NCBI GenBank assembly: GCA_002331465.1
Contig: DCYM01000017.1
Span: 1 to 29,794 of the forward strand
Source: Candidatus Neomicrothrix sp. UBA2110
GTDB taxonomy: Bacteria > Actinomycetota > Acidimicrobiia > Acidimicrobiales > Poriferisodalaceae
Direction: 5' to 3'
Length of the DNA: 29,794 nucleotides
Both the position numbers and the translations under genes were made by a program. The notes under the pieces are model-generated. The model ran no database searches. It saw only the letters and a program-made list of their open reading frames with translations, and was not told the origin of the DNA. Of this stretch, positions 13,776 to 21,236 are shown piece after piece. Within the stretch, counting starts at the first letter, position 1; the number at the start of each line of letters is the position of its first letter.

Positions 13776-15208
13776 TCCGGCTGGCGCCTGTTGGGCGATT
13801 CCTTCTCGGGGCAGTGATTTCACTATCTCTTCCGCCGTATGGAATGTGGGTACTGGCTCCCATCGGATTAGGCATTTTTCTTAGAACTTCGCGGAGTCTG
13901 AGCCGCAGGCGCCGTTTGTTCGATGCGTGGAGCTTGTGGATGGGGTACTACGCAGTGGCTCTGACGTGGATGATCGACTTAACCGTTCCTGGTTGGGTCA
14001 TAGCGACTCCTGTTCAAGCCCTGATTATGGCGTTGCCGATGGCATTCATTCCTGCCAACGGGATTGGACGTTCGATCTCTGTCCCTTCGGCCTTGGTGCT
14101 GGGCGAAGCCCTGCGATGGGTAGTCCCTTTCGGTGGCGTGCCAATGTCAAACCTCGCTCTCGGTCCAGTCGATACCTATCTTGTCGATGTCGTTCGCGTT
14201 GGGGGAGCCCTCCTTCTTATCGCTTCGATCGGGATTATTGCCGTTGGTGTCGAAGGAGCTTTATCGGCGCAGCTACGAACCACTTTGGGGCCGTTAGCCG
14301 CGATTGTGCTGTTAATCGCCGTCGCCCGTGTGAGCCCTACTGGACGTACCGACAGTGTCATCAATGCCAGCGTTGTCCAAGCGGGTGGCGCATTAGGTAC
14401 AAGAGCGGCAACGAGCAACCAGCTAGCAGTGTTCGACCGGCACCTAGAAGCTATAGCCAAACAACCCATCGATACCGATCTGATGGTCTGGTCAGAAAGC
14501 AGCGTGACGGCTGACGTACCGTTGGAAACAAGCGACGAGTTAGCGACTATTACTCAGCTGGCAACTGATCTCGACGCGGTCATAGTCGCGAATTTTTCGG
14601 AAACGGACGGGGATCGTTTTCGCAACGCCTCTGTTTCCGTAAATCCCAATAGCGGGATCGCCGGACGGTACGACAAGGTCCACCTTGTTCCATTCGGCGA
14701 GTACATACCTCTTCGCGGTTTCGTAGAGAATTTTGCCGACCTGTCTTTGATCCCCAGAGAGGCCCTAGCGGGCGATGGGCCAGGATTACTCGAGTCACGT
14801 CTAGGGCCAATCGGAAACGCAATTTCTTTTGAGGTGTACTTCCCTGAGCGAGTTCGCAGCGGAATAAAAGCCGGGGCTCGTATCCTCACTAATCCCACTC
14901 TGGCATCGTCATACACGACGTCGCTAGTTCCAGAGCAATCGCTCGCAAGCGCAAGGCTCAGAGCAATCGAAACCGACCGGTGGGTACTACAGGCCTCTAC
15001 TACGGGTTACTCGGCGATTGTTTCTGCGAATGGAGATGTGGTTCTCAGAAGTGAACTCCGAGAACAAACAGTGCTCACCACCTCCGTCGAACTGCGCAGT
15101 GGGAACACGTGGGCGACTGAATTCGGCAAGCTGCCTATTTCTCTAATTGCGATGGGGTTATTGGCAGGGACAGCGTTATTTGAATTCAGACGTCGATCGT
15201 CAGGGTGA
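13772..15208 (+). CDS. lnt: Apolipoprotein N-acyltransferase-like protein with Ser at the catalytic Cys position
   Basis: A 478-residue membrane protein with N-terminal hydrophobic helices (about 8-36, 52-70, 76-93, 103-120, 138-160, 170-187), a C-terminal carbon-nitrogen hydrolase domain (about 195-440) and a final TM helix (about 454-471). Lnt transfers an acyl chain from phospholipid to the N-terminal cysteine of lipoproteins. E242 (VWSES) and K302 (RYDKVHLVPFGEY) match the catalytic Glu and Lys, and E310 and E354 match other conserved acids. The nucleophile position, normally Cys in a CYE motif, is S352 (TCT at 14825-14827) in ISFEVYFPE. I chose the ATG at 13772 because it overlaps the hemY stop (ATGA) and starts the first helix properly; an upstream ATG at 13715 lies inside hemY. 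The 3' end overlaps dtd by 23 bases tail-to-tail. Confidence 0.88.
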   Translation: MIRLAPVGRFLLGAVISLSLPPYGMWVLAPIGLGIFLRTSRSLSRRRRLFDAWSLWMGYYAVALTWMIDLTVPGWVIATPVQALIMALPMAFIPANGIGRSISVPSALVLGEALRWVVPFGGVPMSNLALGPVDTYLVDVVRVGGALLLIASIGIIAVGVEGALSAQLRTTLGPLAAIVLLIAVARVSPTGRTDSVINASVVQAGGALGTRAATSNQLAVFDRHLEAIAKQPIDTDLMVWSESSVTADVPLETSDELATITQLATDLDAVIVANFSETDGDRFRNASVSVNPNSGIAGRYDKVHLVPFGEYIPLRGFVENFADLSLIPREALAGDGPGLLESRLGPIGNAISFEVYFPERVRSGIKAGARILTNPTLASSYTTSLVPEQSLASARLRAIETDRWVLQASTTGYSAIVSANGDVVLRSELREQTVLTTSVELRSGNTWATEFGKLPISLIAMGLLAGTALFEFRRRSSG

Positions 15209-15623
15209 CTGGACCGTCATTGTGAATTTCAACTTCCATGTGCTTTTGAAACTGGCCAGTCGAGACGTTGGCACCGAGGTCGGTCAGCGCCTCACAGAGG
15301 CATCGAATCAGGGGTTCGGCTGTTTCTGGTCGAGCCGCCTGAACAAATGATGGGCGGCGGCCTTTTTTTGTGTTTCCGTAAAGGGTGAATTGACTGATTA
15401 CCAAGACATCGCCGGTGAGTTCACCTACGGCATGGTTCATCAATCCCTGTGTGTCTTCAAAAACCCGCAAGTTCCAGATCTTGTCAGCCAACTTTTTTGC
15501 GGTGGTTGCATCATCCGCATGAGTAACACCAACAAAGACGCATAACCCATTGCCGATGGTTCCAATAATGTGCTGGTCAACCGAAACTGAAGCTCGGCTA
15601 ACTCTCTGTATTAATGCCCGCAC
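15186..15623 (-). CDS. dtd: D-aminoacyl-tRNA deacylase
   Basis: A 145-residue homodimeric proofreading enzyme that removes D-amino acids (and mischarged glycine) from tRNA in the cytoplasm. The sequence is canonical from MRALIQRVSRASVSVD onward. It has the SQFTLYG motif (about 77-83), the KKGRRPSF segment with the conserved arginines, and the C-terminal NDGPVT motif carrying the Gly-cisPro pair that reads chirality. Length is exactly as expected. It is convergent with lnt, and the last 23 bases overlap the lnt coding end. It is divergent from the GT4 gene across 138 bases that contain a perfect palindrome. Confidence 0.96.
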   Translation of the reverse strand: MRALIQRVSRASVSVDQHIIGTIGNGLCVFVGVTHADDATTAKKLADKIWNLRVFEDTQGLMNHAVGELTGDVLVISQFTLYGNTKKGRRPSFVQAARPETAEPLIRCLCEALTDLGANVSTGQFQKHMEVEIHNDGPVTLTIDV

Positions 15624-15704
15624 GCTTCCTCACTCTCAGCACCTTCAGGACCTCATGAGCACCTGGGCTACTGAGCCTACGAGTCGACCTTTGGGGCATT
15701 GGGT

Positions 15705-15716
15705 TACCGGCCGGTA
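15705..15716. promoter_or_regulatory. Perfect 12-base palindrome TACCGGCCGGTA between dtd and the GT4 gene
   Basis: TACCGGCCGGTA is a perfect 12-base dyad in the 138-base divergent spacer, 45 bases upstream of the chosen GT4 start. Its position suits an operator controlling the glycosyltransferase trio, dtd, or both. It overlaps the longer alternative GT4 reading frame that starts at 15699, which supports the shorter start. No matching known regulator is recognised. Confidence 0.35.
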
Positions 15717-15761
15717 GCATTGATAGTTACGTTTCGCCCAAGCGAGCTGGGAAAGGGTCTC

Positions 15762-17021
15762 ATGTCCAGCGACCGTCCACTCCGCATCGCCTTTTTAACG
15801 TATCGAGGTCACCCCTACACCGGGGGTCAAGGTGTCTATACCCGCCACATGGCGCGCGAACTGACAGCCCTCGGGCATCACGTAGAAGTCATGTCGGGAC
15901 CGCCCTACCCCCACACCGATGAAGATATCCCTCTGACCAAGTTGCCTAGCCTTGACCTTTACCGGATGCCCGATCCCTTCCGCATCCCGCGCCTTAGCGA
16001 ATTCAAAGATCGTTTCGATGTACTGGAATATTTAGTCACAGCAGGAGCGACATTTGCTGAACCGCTTACGTTCAGTCTTCGAGCCCACCGAGAGTTGATG
16101 AGTCGCCTCGACGAGTTCGATCTGGTGCACGACAACCAGTGTCTAGGGTCCGGTATTTGGAAAATTCATGAGGCGGGGCTTCCCGTGCTCGAAACCATTC
16201 ATCATCCCATAACTGTGGACCGTCGACTGGAGACGGAACACGCTCCAACTCCATGGAAACGTTTCACCAAAAACCGCTTTTACGCCTTTACGGGAATGCA
16301 GACCAAGGTCGCTCGACGGCTACCTCGCATCCTTACAGTGTCATCAAATAGCTTCGACGACATCGTCACCGATTATGGAGTTGATCCGGACCGGTTACAC
16401 ATAGTCCATGTCGGTGTCGATCCAGCGCAGTTTCATCCGATGGAACAGATTGATGTGGTCCCAGCGAGGCTCATGACCACGGCCAGTGCAGATGTTGCCA
16501 TGAAAGGTCTCGCATTTCTGCTTGAAGCATTGGCAAAGCTCCGCACCGACGACCCCCGAGTTCATCTCGTTGTCATTGGCAAACCCAAATACGATTCCAG
16601 AGCTACTGGTCTTATCGAAGAACTTGACCTTTCCGACAGTGTCGAATTTGTGAGTGGTGTTTCGGACCAGCGCATTGTTGAGCTGTACAACCAGGCTGAA
16701 GTCGCGGTAGTGCCGTCCCTTTATGAAGGTTTCTCGTTGCCCGCTATTGAGGCAATGTCTTGTGGGGTGCCCCTCGTCGCGACTACTGGGGGAGCATTGC
16801 CCGAAGTAGTGGGTGATGACGGGGTGACAGCACTTCAAGTGCCGCCAGGTGACAGCGAAGCCTTAGCAGCCAAAATTCGATGGGCCCTAGAACAAAAGAA
16901 TTTGCGGGCCACTGTTGGCAGGGCGGGCAGGAAACGGGTGGAACAAAATTTCTCGTGGCGGATTACTGCTGAACAAACGGTCGAGCACTACTACGCGTTA
17001 CTGGATGAAACGGCTCGCTGA
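15762..17021 (+). CDS. Glycosyltransferase family 4 (GT-B, GT4) protein
   Basis: A 419-residue retaining GT-B glycosyltransferase. The N-terminal Rossmann lobe opens with RIAFLTYRG and the glycine loop GGQGVYTRH (21-29), the usual nucleotide-sugar/acceptor loop of GT4. The C-terminal lobe contains HVGVDPAQFHP (216-226), VIGKP, and the E-x7-E motif SLYEGFSLPAIE (E322 and E330), followed by GVPLVAT and GGALPEV. No signal peptide or TM helix is present, so it is probably cytoplasmic or membrane-associated. I chose the ATG at 15762 for its AAAGGG six bases upstream and because the fold starts there; the frame is open back to 15699. It shares one base with the next gene (TGATG), and the three plus-strand genes form a coupled operon. 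Donor and acceptor are unknown. Confidence 0.91.
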   Translation: MSSDRPLRIAFLTYRGHPYTGGQGVYTRHMARELTALGHHVEVMSGPPYPHTDEDIPLTKLPSLDLYRMPDPFRIPRLSEFKDRFDVLEYLVTAGATFAEPLTFSLRAHRELMSRLDEFDLVHDNQCLGSGIWKIHEAGLPVLETIHHPITVDRRLETEHAPTPWKRFTKNRFYAFTGMQTKVARRLPRILTVSSNSFDDIVTDYGVDPDRLHIVHVGVDPAQFHPMEQIDVVPARLMTTASADVAMKGLAFLLEALAKLRTDDPRVHLVVIGKPKYDSRATGLIEELDLSDSVEFVSGVSDQRIVELYNQAEVAVVPSLYEGFSLPAIEAMSCGVPLVATTGGALPEVVGDDGVTALQVPPGDSEALAAKIRWALEQKNLRATVGRAGRKRVEQNFSWRITAEQTVEHYYALLDETAR

Positions 17022-17761
17022 TGCTCACGGTTGACTACGACCGGCTGGGAGCAAAGCCGGGAGATCTGGTTCTCGATATGGGTTGTGGCGCGGGACGGCA
17101 CGCATTCGAAACCGTGCGGCGCGGCTGTCGAATTGTGGCGCTCGACCAGAGCCTTGAAGAGCTAGTTGACGTTAGAAACACCTTCGCTGCAATGATTGAA
17201 GCCGGTGAACTACATGACGAGGTCCAAGGGCAACCAGTCAGCGCTGACGCCCTCAAACTGCCTTTCGCAGACGAAACATTCGATCGAATTATTTGCTCAG
17301 AGGTACTTGAACACATACCTGATGACCAAACCGCAATCGGGGAGCTTGCGAGGGTGTTACGACCAGGGGGCAGCATCGCTGTAACCGTGCCTGCCTGGGT
17401 AGCCGAAAAGATTTGCTGGAAGCTAAGCGATGAGTACTACGCCCCCAAAGCAGTCGGAGGGCACGTCAGAATTTACCGGCGGGCGCAATTACGATCGAAA
17501 ATTCGTCAAGTTGGTCTACTGCCTTGTGGCTGGGATCGGGCTCACGCTTTGCACTCTCCTTACTGGTGGTTGAAATGTGCTGTCGGTCCAGCCAATGACA
17601 AGCATCGTCTGGTGAGGGCCTACCACCGGATGCTGGTATGGGACATCGTTCAGAATCCCTGGATAACCCGCACTGTGGACCGTTTGCTGAATCCAATTAT
17701 TGGCAAATCCATAGTGCTGTATGCGATCAAACCCATCGTGGAGGAAGTGAATGCAACCTGA
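17021..17761 (+). CDS. Class I SAM-dependent methyltransferase
   Basis: A 246-residue methyltransferase of the Methyltransf_11-like group. Motif I is LDMGCGAGRHAFE (18-30). The acidic residue after the second strand lies in VALDQS. The motif ALKLPFADETFDRIICSEVLEHI (about 85-107) matches the family's post-II and III regions, and RVLRPGGSIAVTVP is the usual later strand. A C-terminal extension of about 100 residues, rich in Trp and Tyr, probably shapes the acceptor site. It is encoded between a GT4 glycosyltransferase and a cyclase-like protein with overlaps at both ends (1 base and 11 bases), so it likely methylates an intermediate of the same pathway, for instance a sugar hydroxyl or a lipid. 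The methyl acceptor is unknown. Confidence 0.88.
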   Translation: MLTVDYDRLGAKPGDLVLDMGCGAGRHAFETVRRGCRIVALDQSLEELVDVRNTFAAMIEAGELHDEVQGQPVSADALKLPFADETFDRIICSEVLEHIPDDQTAIGELARVLRPGGSIAVTVPAWVAEKICWKLSDEYYAPKAVGGHVRIYRRAQLRSKIRQVGLLPCGWDRAHALHSPYWWLKCAVGPANDKHRLVRAYHRMLVWDIVQNPWITRTVDRLLNPIIGKSIVLYAIKPIVEEVNAT

Positions 17762-18776
17762 ATTCACCAGAGTGTTGACCGAAGATCAAATCACAGCGAC
17801 AGCATCAACCATTCTTAACCAGCAATCCGAAGAAGGAATGATTCTTTGGTTCCCTGATGGGCATGCCGATACTTGGAACCACACCGAAGCAGCCATGGCT
17901 TTGTCCGCTGCTGGCTTTGTTGATGCCGCAGATCGCGCGTACGAGTGGCTAGCTAAGGCTCAACGCGCAGACGGAAGTTGGCATCACTATTACCTCCTTG
18001 ACCGCGTTGAAGACGCGAAGGTTGACACGAATTGTTGCGCGTACGTAGCGACTGGGGTTTGGCACCATTATTTGACGACCGAAGATCTCACTTTTCTAAA
18101 AGACATGTGGCCGATTGTGAGACGTTCCTTAGATTTCGTCGTCGACCATCAAAGCGCCGCCGGTCACATCCCGTGGGCTGTTCATACCAACGGGATGCCT
18201 TGGTCATATTCGCTAATTACCGGAAGTTCTTCGATTTATCATTCTTTGCGTTGTGGGATCGCTATCGCTCACCGGTTAGGCAAAGACCGACCCGAATGGG
18301 AGTTCGCTGCCGTTCGCCTAGCCGATCTTCTTCAATATCACGAAGCCGAGTTTGAGCCGAAACGGCGTTGGGCTATGGACTGGTATTACCCAGTGCTTGC
18401 CGGAGCAATCATCGGAGAGTCCGCTTCTCAGCGTCTAGCCGAACGATGTGAAGATTTCGTTCTCGACGACCACGGAGTGCGCTGTGTTTCGGATCAACCG
18501 TGGGTAACGGCAGCTGAAACCTGTGAATGCGCTATGGCCTATCTCGCTGTTGGCGATGAACACAGTGCTCGGAGCCTGTTCGAAAGCGTTCAACCATTGC
18601 GGGATAACGATGGTGCGTATTTCACTGGGATGGTATTTCCCGAACGCATCACCTTTCCGGACAACGAACGTTCGACTTATTCCAGCGCTGCCGTGGTATT
18701 AGCCGCCGACGCGCTTGACCACAGATCTCAAGGCTCCCGTCTGATTATCGGAGAAGGATTGCCCTTGCTTCGTTAA
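17751..18776 (+). CDS. (alpha/alpha)6-barrel prenyltransferase/squalene-cyclase-like protein of unknown function
   Basis: A 341-residue protein with repeated helical hairpins. A QW-like repeat, AQRADGSWHHYYL (about 69-81), and the DTNCCAY stretch (about 93-99) give it a resemblance to prenyltransferase/terpene-cyclase alpha-alpha barrels. I see neither the DXDD motif of squalene-hopene cyclases nor an evident zinc-ligand set, so those activities are not supported. The later segments MDWYYPVLAG, VSDQPWVTAAETCE and the closing TYSSAAVVLAADAL also fit the (alpha/alpha)6 folds of glycan-active enzymes, so a hydrolase, epimerase or lyase acting on a sugar is equally possible. There is no signal peptide. 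It overlaps the methyltransferase by 11 bases and ends 16 bases from a convergent second methyltransferase. I recall this family being conserved in Actinobacteria beside GT4 and methyltransferase genes; that is memory, not a search. Confidence 0.72.
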   Translation: MQPEFTRVLTEDQITATASTILNQQSEEGMILWFPDGHADTWNHTEAAMALSAAGFVDAADRAYEWLAKAQRADGSWHHYYLLDRVEDAKVDTNCCAYVATGVWHHYLTTEDLTFLKDMWPIVRRSLDFVVDHQSAAGHIPWAVHTNGMPWSYSLITGSSSIYHSLRCGIAIAHRLGKDRPEWEFAAVRLADLLQYHEAEFEPKRRWAMDWYYPVLAGAIIGESASQRLAERCEDFVLDDHGVRCVSDQPWVTAAETCECAMAYLAVGDEHSARSLFESVQPLRDNDGAYFTGMVFPERITFPDNERSTYSSAAVVLAADALDHRSQGSRLIIGEGLPLLR

Positions 18777-18792
18777 CACATTGAACGGCTTC

Positions 18793-19416
18793 TCAACGCG
18801 AGCTACGCAGCACGCGGAGACTGCCGACAGCCACATGCTCTGTGAAGCCACCTTCGTTTACCGCTCGAAGGAAAATTTCGTAGGGAGGGCGGCCGCCATC
18901 CGCAGGGTCCCGAAAAACGTCGTGGATCGCCAAAAATCCGCCGGGAGCGATTTTGGAAGCCCAATCGTCGTAATCGGCGTGGGCTGGGATGGGGCCATGG
19001 CCACCATCAATAAACACCATCGAAACCGGGGTTGCCCAGTGCGACGCGACGATTCGGGAGTCTCCGACAATGGGCACAACTGAACCCTCGAGACCGGTTT
19101 CTTCCAGATTGCGACGCAAAACGGGCAACGAATCGATTCTTCCTGTATCGCGGTTTACGACTTCGCCGTCGTAATGCTCCCACCCTTCTTGCATCTCCTC
19201 CGACCCACGATGGTGATCAATGGTGAACACCACCAAACCGGTCTCGGCAGCCCCCGCACCTATGTAAATGGTGGACTTTCCACAGTACGAACCAAGTTCC
19301 ACGATTGGACCGGGAGCCGTGATGTCGAGCACTGTTTGGTAAAGGCACAGACCTTCATCGTGGGGCATAAAACCTCGCGCTGAACGGGCCGCCGTTTCCA
19401 GATCACTTCTCATCAT
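18793..19416 (-). CDS. Class I SAM-dependent methyltransferase (Methyltransf_24-like)
   Basis: A protein of about 207 residues. Motif I is VELGSYCGKST (near residue 40-50). The HHRGSEE loop (about 69-75) resembles metal-dependent O-methyltransferases, FIDGGH (about 135-140) is the motif-IV acidic/His site, and AIHDVF follows. These features match the actinobacterial Methyltransf_24 group, often O-methyltransferases of sugars or small molecules. Start candidates are GTG 19419, ATG 19416 and ATG 19413, all overlapping the end of gtrA. An AAAAGG upstream favours one of the first two, and I report 19416. It is translationally coupled to gtrA and converges with the cyclase-like gene, so it may serve the same pathway from the opposite strand. 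The acceptor is unknown. Confidence 0.85.
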   Translation of the reverse strand: MMRSDLETAARSARGFMPHDEGLCLYQTVLDITAPGPIVELGSYCGKSTIYIGAGAAETGLVVFTIDHHRGSEEMQEGWEHYDGEVVNRDTGRIDSLPVLRRNLEETGLEGSVVPIVGDSRIVASHWATPVSMVFIDGGHGPIPAHADYDDWASKIAPGGFLAIHDVFRDPADGGRPPYEIFLRAVNEGGFTEHVAVGSLRVLRSSR

Positions 19417-19828
19417 CACGTTGAGGCCTTTTAAAGAGGATTTTCTCTAGCAAGAAAAACTTGCCCAGCCACAGCAGACCATACGCCGCCAAGTTTGCCA
19501 GCATCACGATGGGCGTCGAACTCGACCATCGATCGGCGACACCAACAAGAACCGACGACATAGCGAGTCCAACGAGGCTGTATAGCCAAAACGGCAAGAT
19601 TTCGTCACGCAACGAATGACTGTCAGTTCGACGCCAAACCCATGATCGATTCAAAAAATACGCCGGTATCGCGCCGATCGACACTGCGAAGGTGTTAGCG
19701 CCGATAGCAGGCCAATCGATAATCACCAGTCCGACCCACAACGAGATTTGGGTCACAGCTATTGCAACGATCGACACTCCGGAGTATCGAAGTAGCTTGA
19801 TTCGCAGGTCCCATATTTGGCTAGGCAC
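19403..19828 (-). CDS. GtrA family membrane protein
   Basis: A 141-residue small membrane protein with four predicted helices (about 14-36, 41-60, 78-99, 105-127). The family hallmark is the loop after the second helix, FLNRSWVWRR (58-67), corresponding to the NRxWxF motif of GtrA/DPMS-accessory proteins. Family members are thought to help move polyprenyl-phosphate-linked sugars across the membrane or to assist wall and glycolipid synthesis. Its coupling with a methyltransferase and its nearness to the GT4 set suggest a lipid-linked sugar step here, which is inference. It lies 18 bases after doxX and overlaps the start of the methyltransferase gene. Confidence 0.87.
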   Translation of the reverse strand: MPSQIWDLRIKLLRYSGVSIVAIAVTQISLWVGLVIIDWPAIGANTFAVSIGAIPAYFLNRSWVWRRTDSHSLRDEILPFWLYSLVGLAMSSVLVGVADRWSSSTPIVMLANLAAYGLLWLGKFFLLEKILFKRPQRDDEK

Positions 19829-19846
19829 GTCGCGCAGTGTACGAGG

Positions 19847-20356
19847 CTACGCGGAGGGCACTTCATCTGCCTTGGGGCGATAGAAGCAAGCCAGAAGAGC
19901 AACAGCGGAACCAACTCCGCCCAATACCGTCAACATAAACCACCCACGACCACTCCATGTCAACCCCAACGCATTATCAAGCGACCATGATCCGGGTCCA
20001 AGCAATGCCAGCGACGCCGCACCGGCAGCAAGCACAAACACGTATTCCCATCCATCTTTGATGATGAAAAATCCGTTCTTTCGATGGCCTACCCAGCCGG
20101 CGACGATCATGACTCCCATATATCCCGTGCAGGCTAGGGGTGTCATCAACCCTGCAGCTATTGCGCAACCGAATACCACTTCGCTGGATGCTGCAAGATG
20201 AGCGTGCAAGATACCCGGTCTTAAGCCCTCACTGTCGAACCATCGGCCAACACCAGCGATGCCTCCACGGTATTTGGCAACGCCGTGAAGTGCGAGCGTC
20301 ACTCCTAGAACCAGTCTCAGAATTAACAGACCTAAATCGATCGCGTTTTGGTCCAT
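19847..20356 (-). CDS. DoxX family membrane protein
   Basis: A 169-residue protein with four or five predicted TM helices (about 7-25, 56-76, 78-96, 105-123, 135-158). The opening GLLILRLVLGVTLALHGVAKY is the characteristic DoxX start, and the F-EGLRPG segment and the following ALSSE-like helix also fit. DoxX-family members are quinone-linked or redox-associated membrane proteins, some tied to thiosulfate oxidation or radical resistance; the role here is unknown. It has a strong Shine-Dalgarno, AGGAGGAG, contained within a 10-base palindrome CTCCTAGGAG (20367-20376). It lies 57 bases after the truncated haemoglobin and 18 before gtrA, on the same strand. Confidence 0.85.
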   Translation of the reverse strand: MDQNAIDLGLLILRLVLGVTLALHGVAKYRGGIAGVGRWFDSEGLRPGILHAHLAASSEVVFGCAIAAGLMTPLACTGYMGVMIVAGWVGHRKNGFFIIKDGWEYVFVLAAGAASLALLGPGSWSLDNALGLTWSGRGWFMLTVLGGVGSAVALLACFYRPKADEVPSA

Positions 20357-20413
20357 CTTCGATCTCCTCCTAGGAGAACAGATTTTACTGGGCTTGCGGG
20401 GGTCGATCCTTAT

Positions 20414-20800
20414 TTAATCGGCGGTGTTGACGAGATGGGTAGCCGCCATCGAAAAATATGCGAGGATTTGCTCTTGTAGATCAGCATCAATCTGGCTTTC
20501 GGATACGGCCGCAGCCATGTGGTGATACCAACGGTCTCGCTCGGCGACACCTACCCGCAGGTGCGCGTGACGCATTCGTAATCTCGGGTGCCCTCTGGTG
20601 ATCGAGTAATCGCCTGGCCCTCCCCAATATTGTGCGAGGAAAAGCGCGAGCCAATAGCGAGACGGTTCCAGGTCATCAGGGTAGAGCGGTCGAAGCACTT
20701 CATCGGCCGCTACTCGCTGATAGAAGCGCGAACACAACTCATCGAACCATTGCAATCCGCCGACTCGCTCATAGATGCTTTCATTTGGTTGGTCATTCAA
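20414..20800 (-). CDS. glbO: Group II truncated haemoglobin (trHbO)
   Basis: A 128-residue 2-on-2 globin. The key residues of the group are present: Tyr B10 (Y27 in RFYQRV), Tyr CD1 (Y40 in PLYPDD), the proximal His F8 (H78 in MRHAHLRVG) and Trp G8 (W91 in DRWYHHM). QYWGGPGDYS followed by RGHPRLRMRH (about 57-78) is the typical group II stretch. Members bind O2, CO and NO and can detoxify reactive nitrogen or oxygen species or hand O2 to membrane oxidases. It starts 4 bases after the GNAT gene, so the two are co-translated; DoxX follows. The C-terminus is complete. Confidence 0.95.
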   Translation of the reverse strand: MNDQPNESIYERVGGLQWFDELCSRFYQRVAADEVLRPLYPDDLEPSRYWLALFLAQYWGGPGDYSITRGHPRLRMRHAHLRVGVAERDRWYHHMAAAVSESQIDADLQEQILAYFSMAATHLVNTAD

Positions 20801-20804
20801 TGTT

Positions 20805-21236
20805 CTAAGCCTCGTAGCGGTAAATGTTTGTCTCTCGAGTCACAAACCCCAGGCGCTGGTAGAGCCTGTTCGCGACTTCGCGCGAAGGGCGAGAGGTCAG
20901 ATCGACCGTTTTGGCTCCCGCATTCACCGCTATCTCTAGGGCGCGCCGGTTCAGCGCCTCGCCTACGCCGCGACCTCGAGCGCTCTCATCAACCACCACG
21001 TCTTCTATCCACGCTCGCATTCCTGTGGGAATCGGGAAAAGAACAAGGGTCATTGAACCCAGGATTGTCTCCGCGTCCGTAGCTAGAAGGATGGTCGATG
21101 CTTCATGAGCGACGATTTCGTTCAACTCTTCGGCGGTAGGGAGAGGCGCAGATCTAGATAGCTGAGGTATGAGTTTGGCAAAGGCCGAGACGACCGCTTC
21201 GGTCACTTCGTCACAGATACTGATCTCAATCGTCAT
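20805..21236 (-). CDS. GNAT family N-acetyltransferase
   Basis: A 143-residue acyltransferase with the GNAT fold. The acetyl-CoA pyrophosphate-binding motif A is visible as ARGRGVGEAL (86-95, the RxxGxG/A type) after a VVVDESARG beta4 strand. The C-terminal SREVANRLYQRLGFVTRETNIYRY segment is the usual motif B. I chose the ATG at 21236; the frame is open back to 21365, but those residues overlap the divergent PAC2 gene and do not fit the fold. It is the first gene of the minus-strand run GNAT-glbO-doxX-gtrA-methyltransferase. The substrate amine is unknown. Confidence 0.88.
   Translation of the reverse strand: MTIEISICDEVTEAVVSAFAKLIPQLSRSAPLPTAEELNEIVAHEASTILLATDAETILGSMTLVLFPIPTGMRAWIEDVVVDESARGRGVGEALNRRALEIAVNAGAKTVDLTSRPSREVANRLYQRLGFVTRETNIYRYEA

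Noticed and set aside
15762..18776. Methylglucose lipopolysaccharide (MGLP) locus of mycobacteria
   Set aside because: A glycosyltransferase plus methyltransferase is a superficial likeness; there is no GH57 branching enzyme here, and the cyclase-like gene is not part of that locus.
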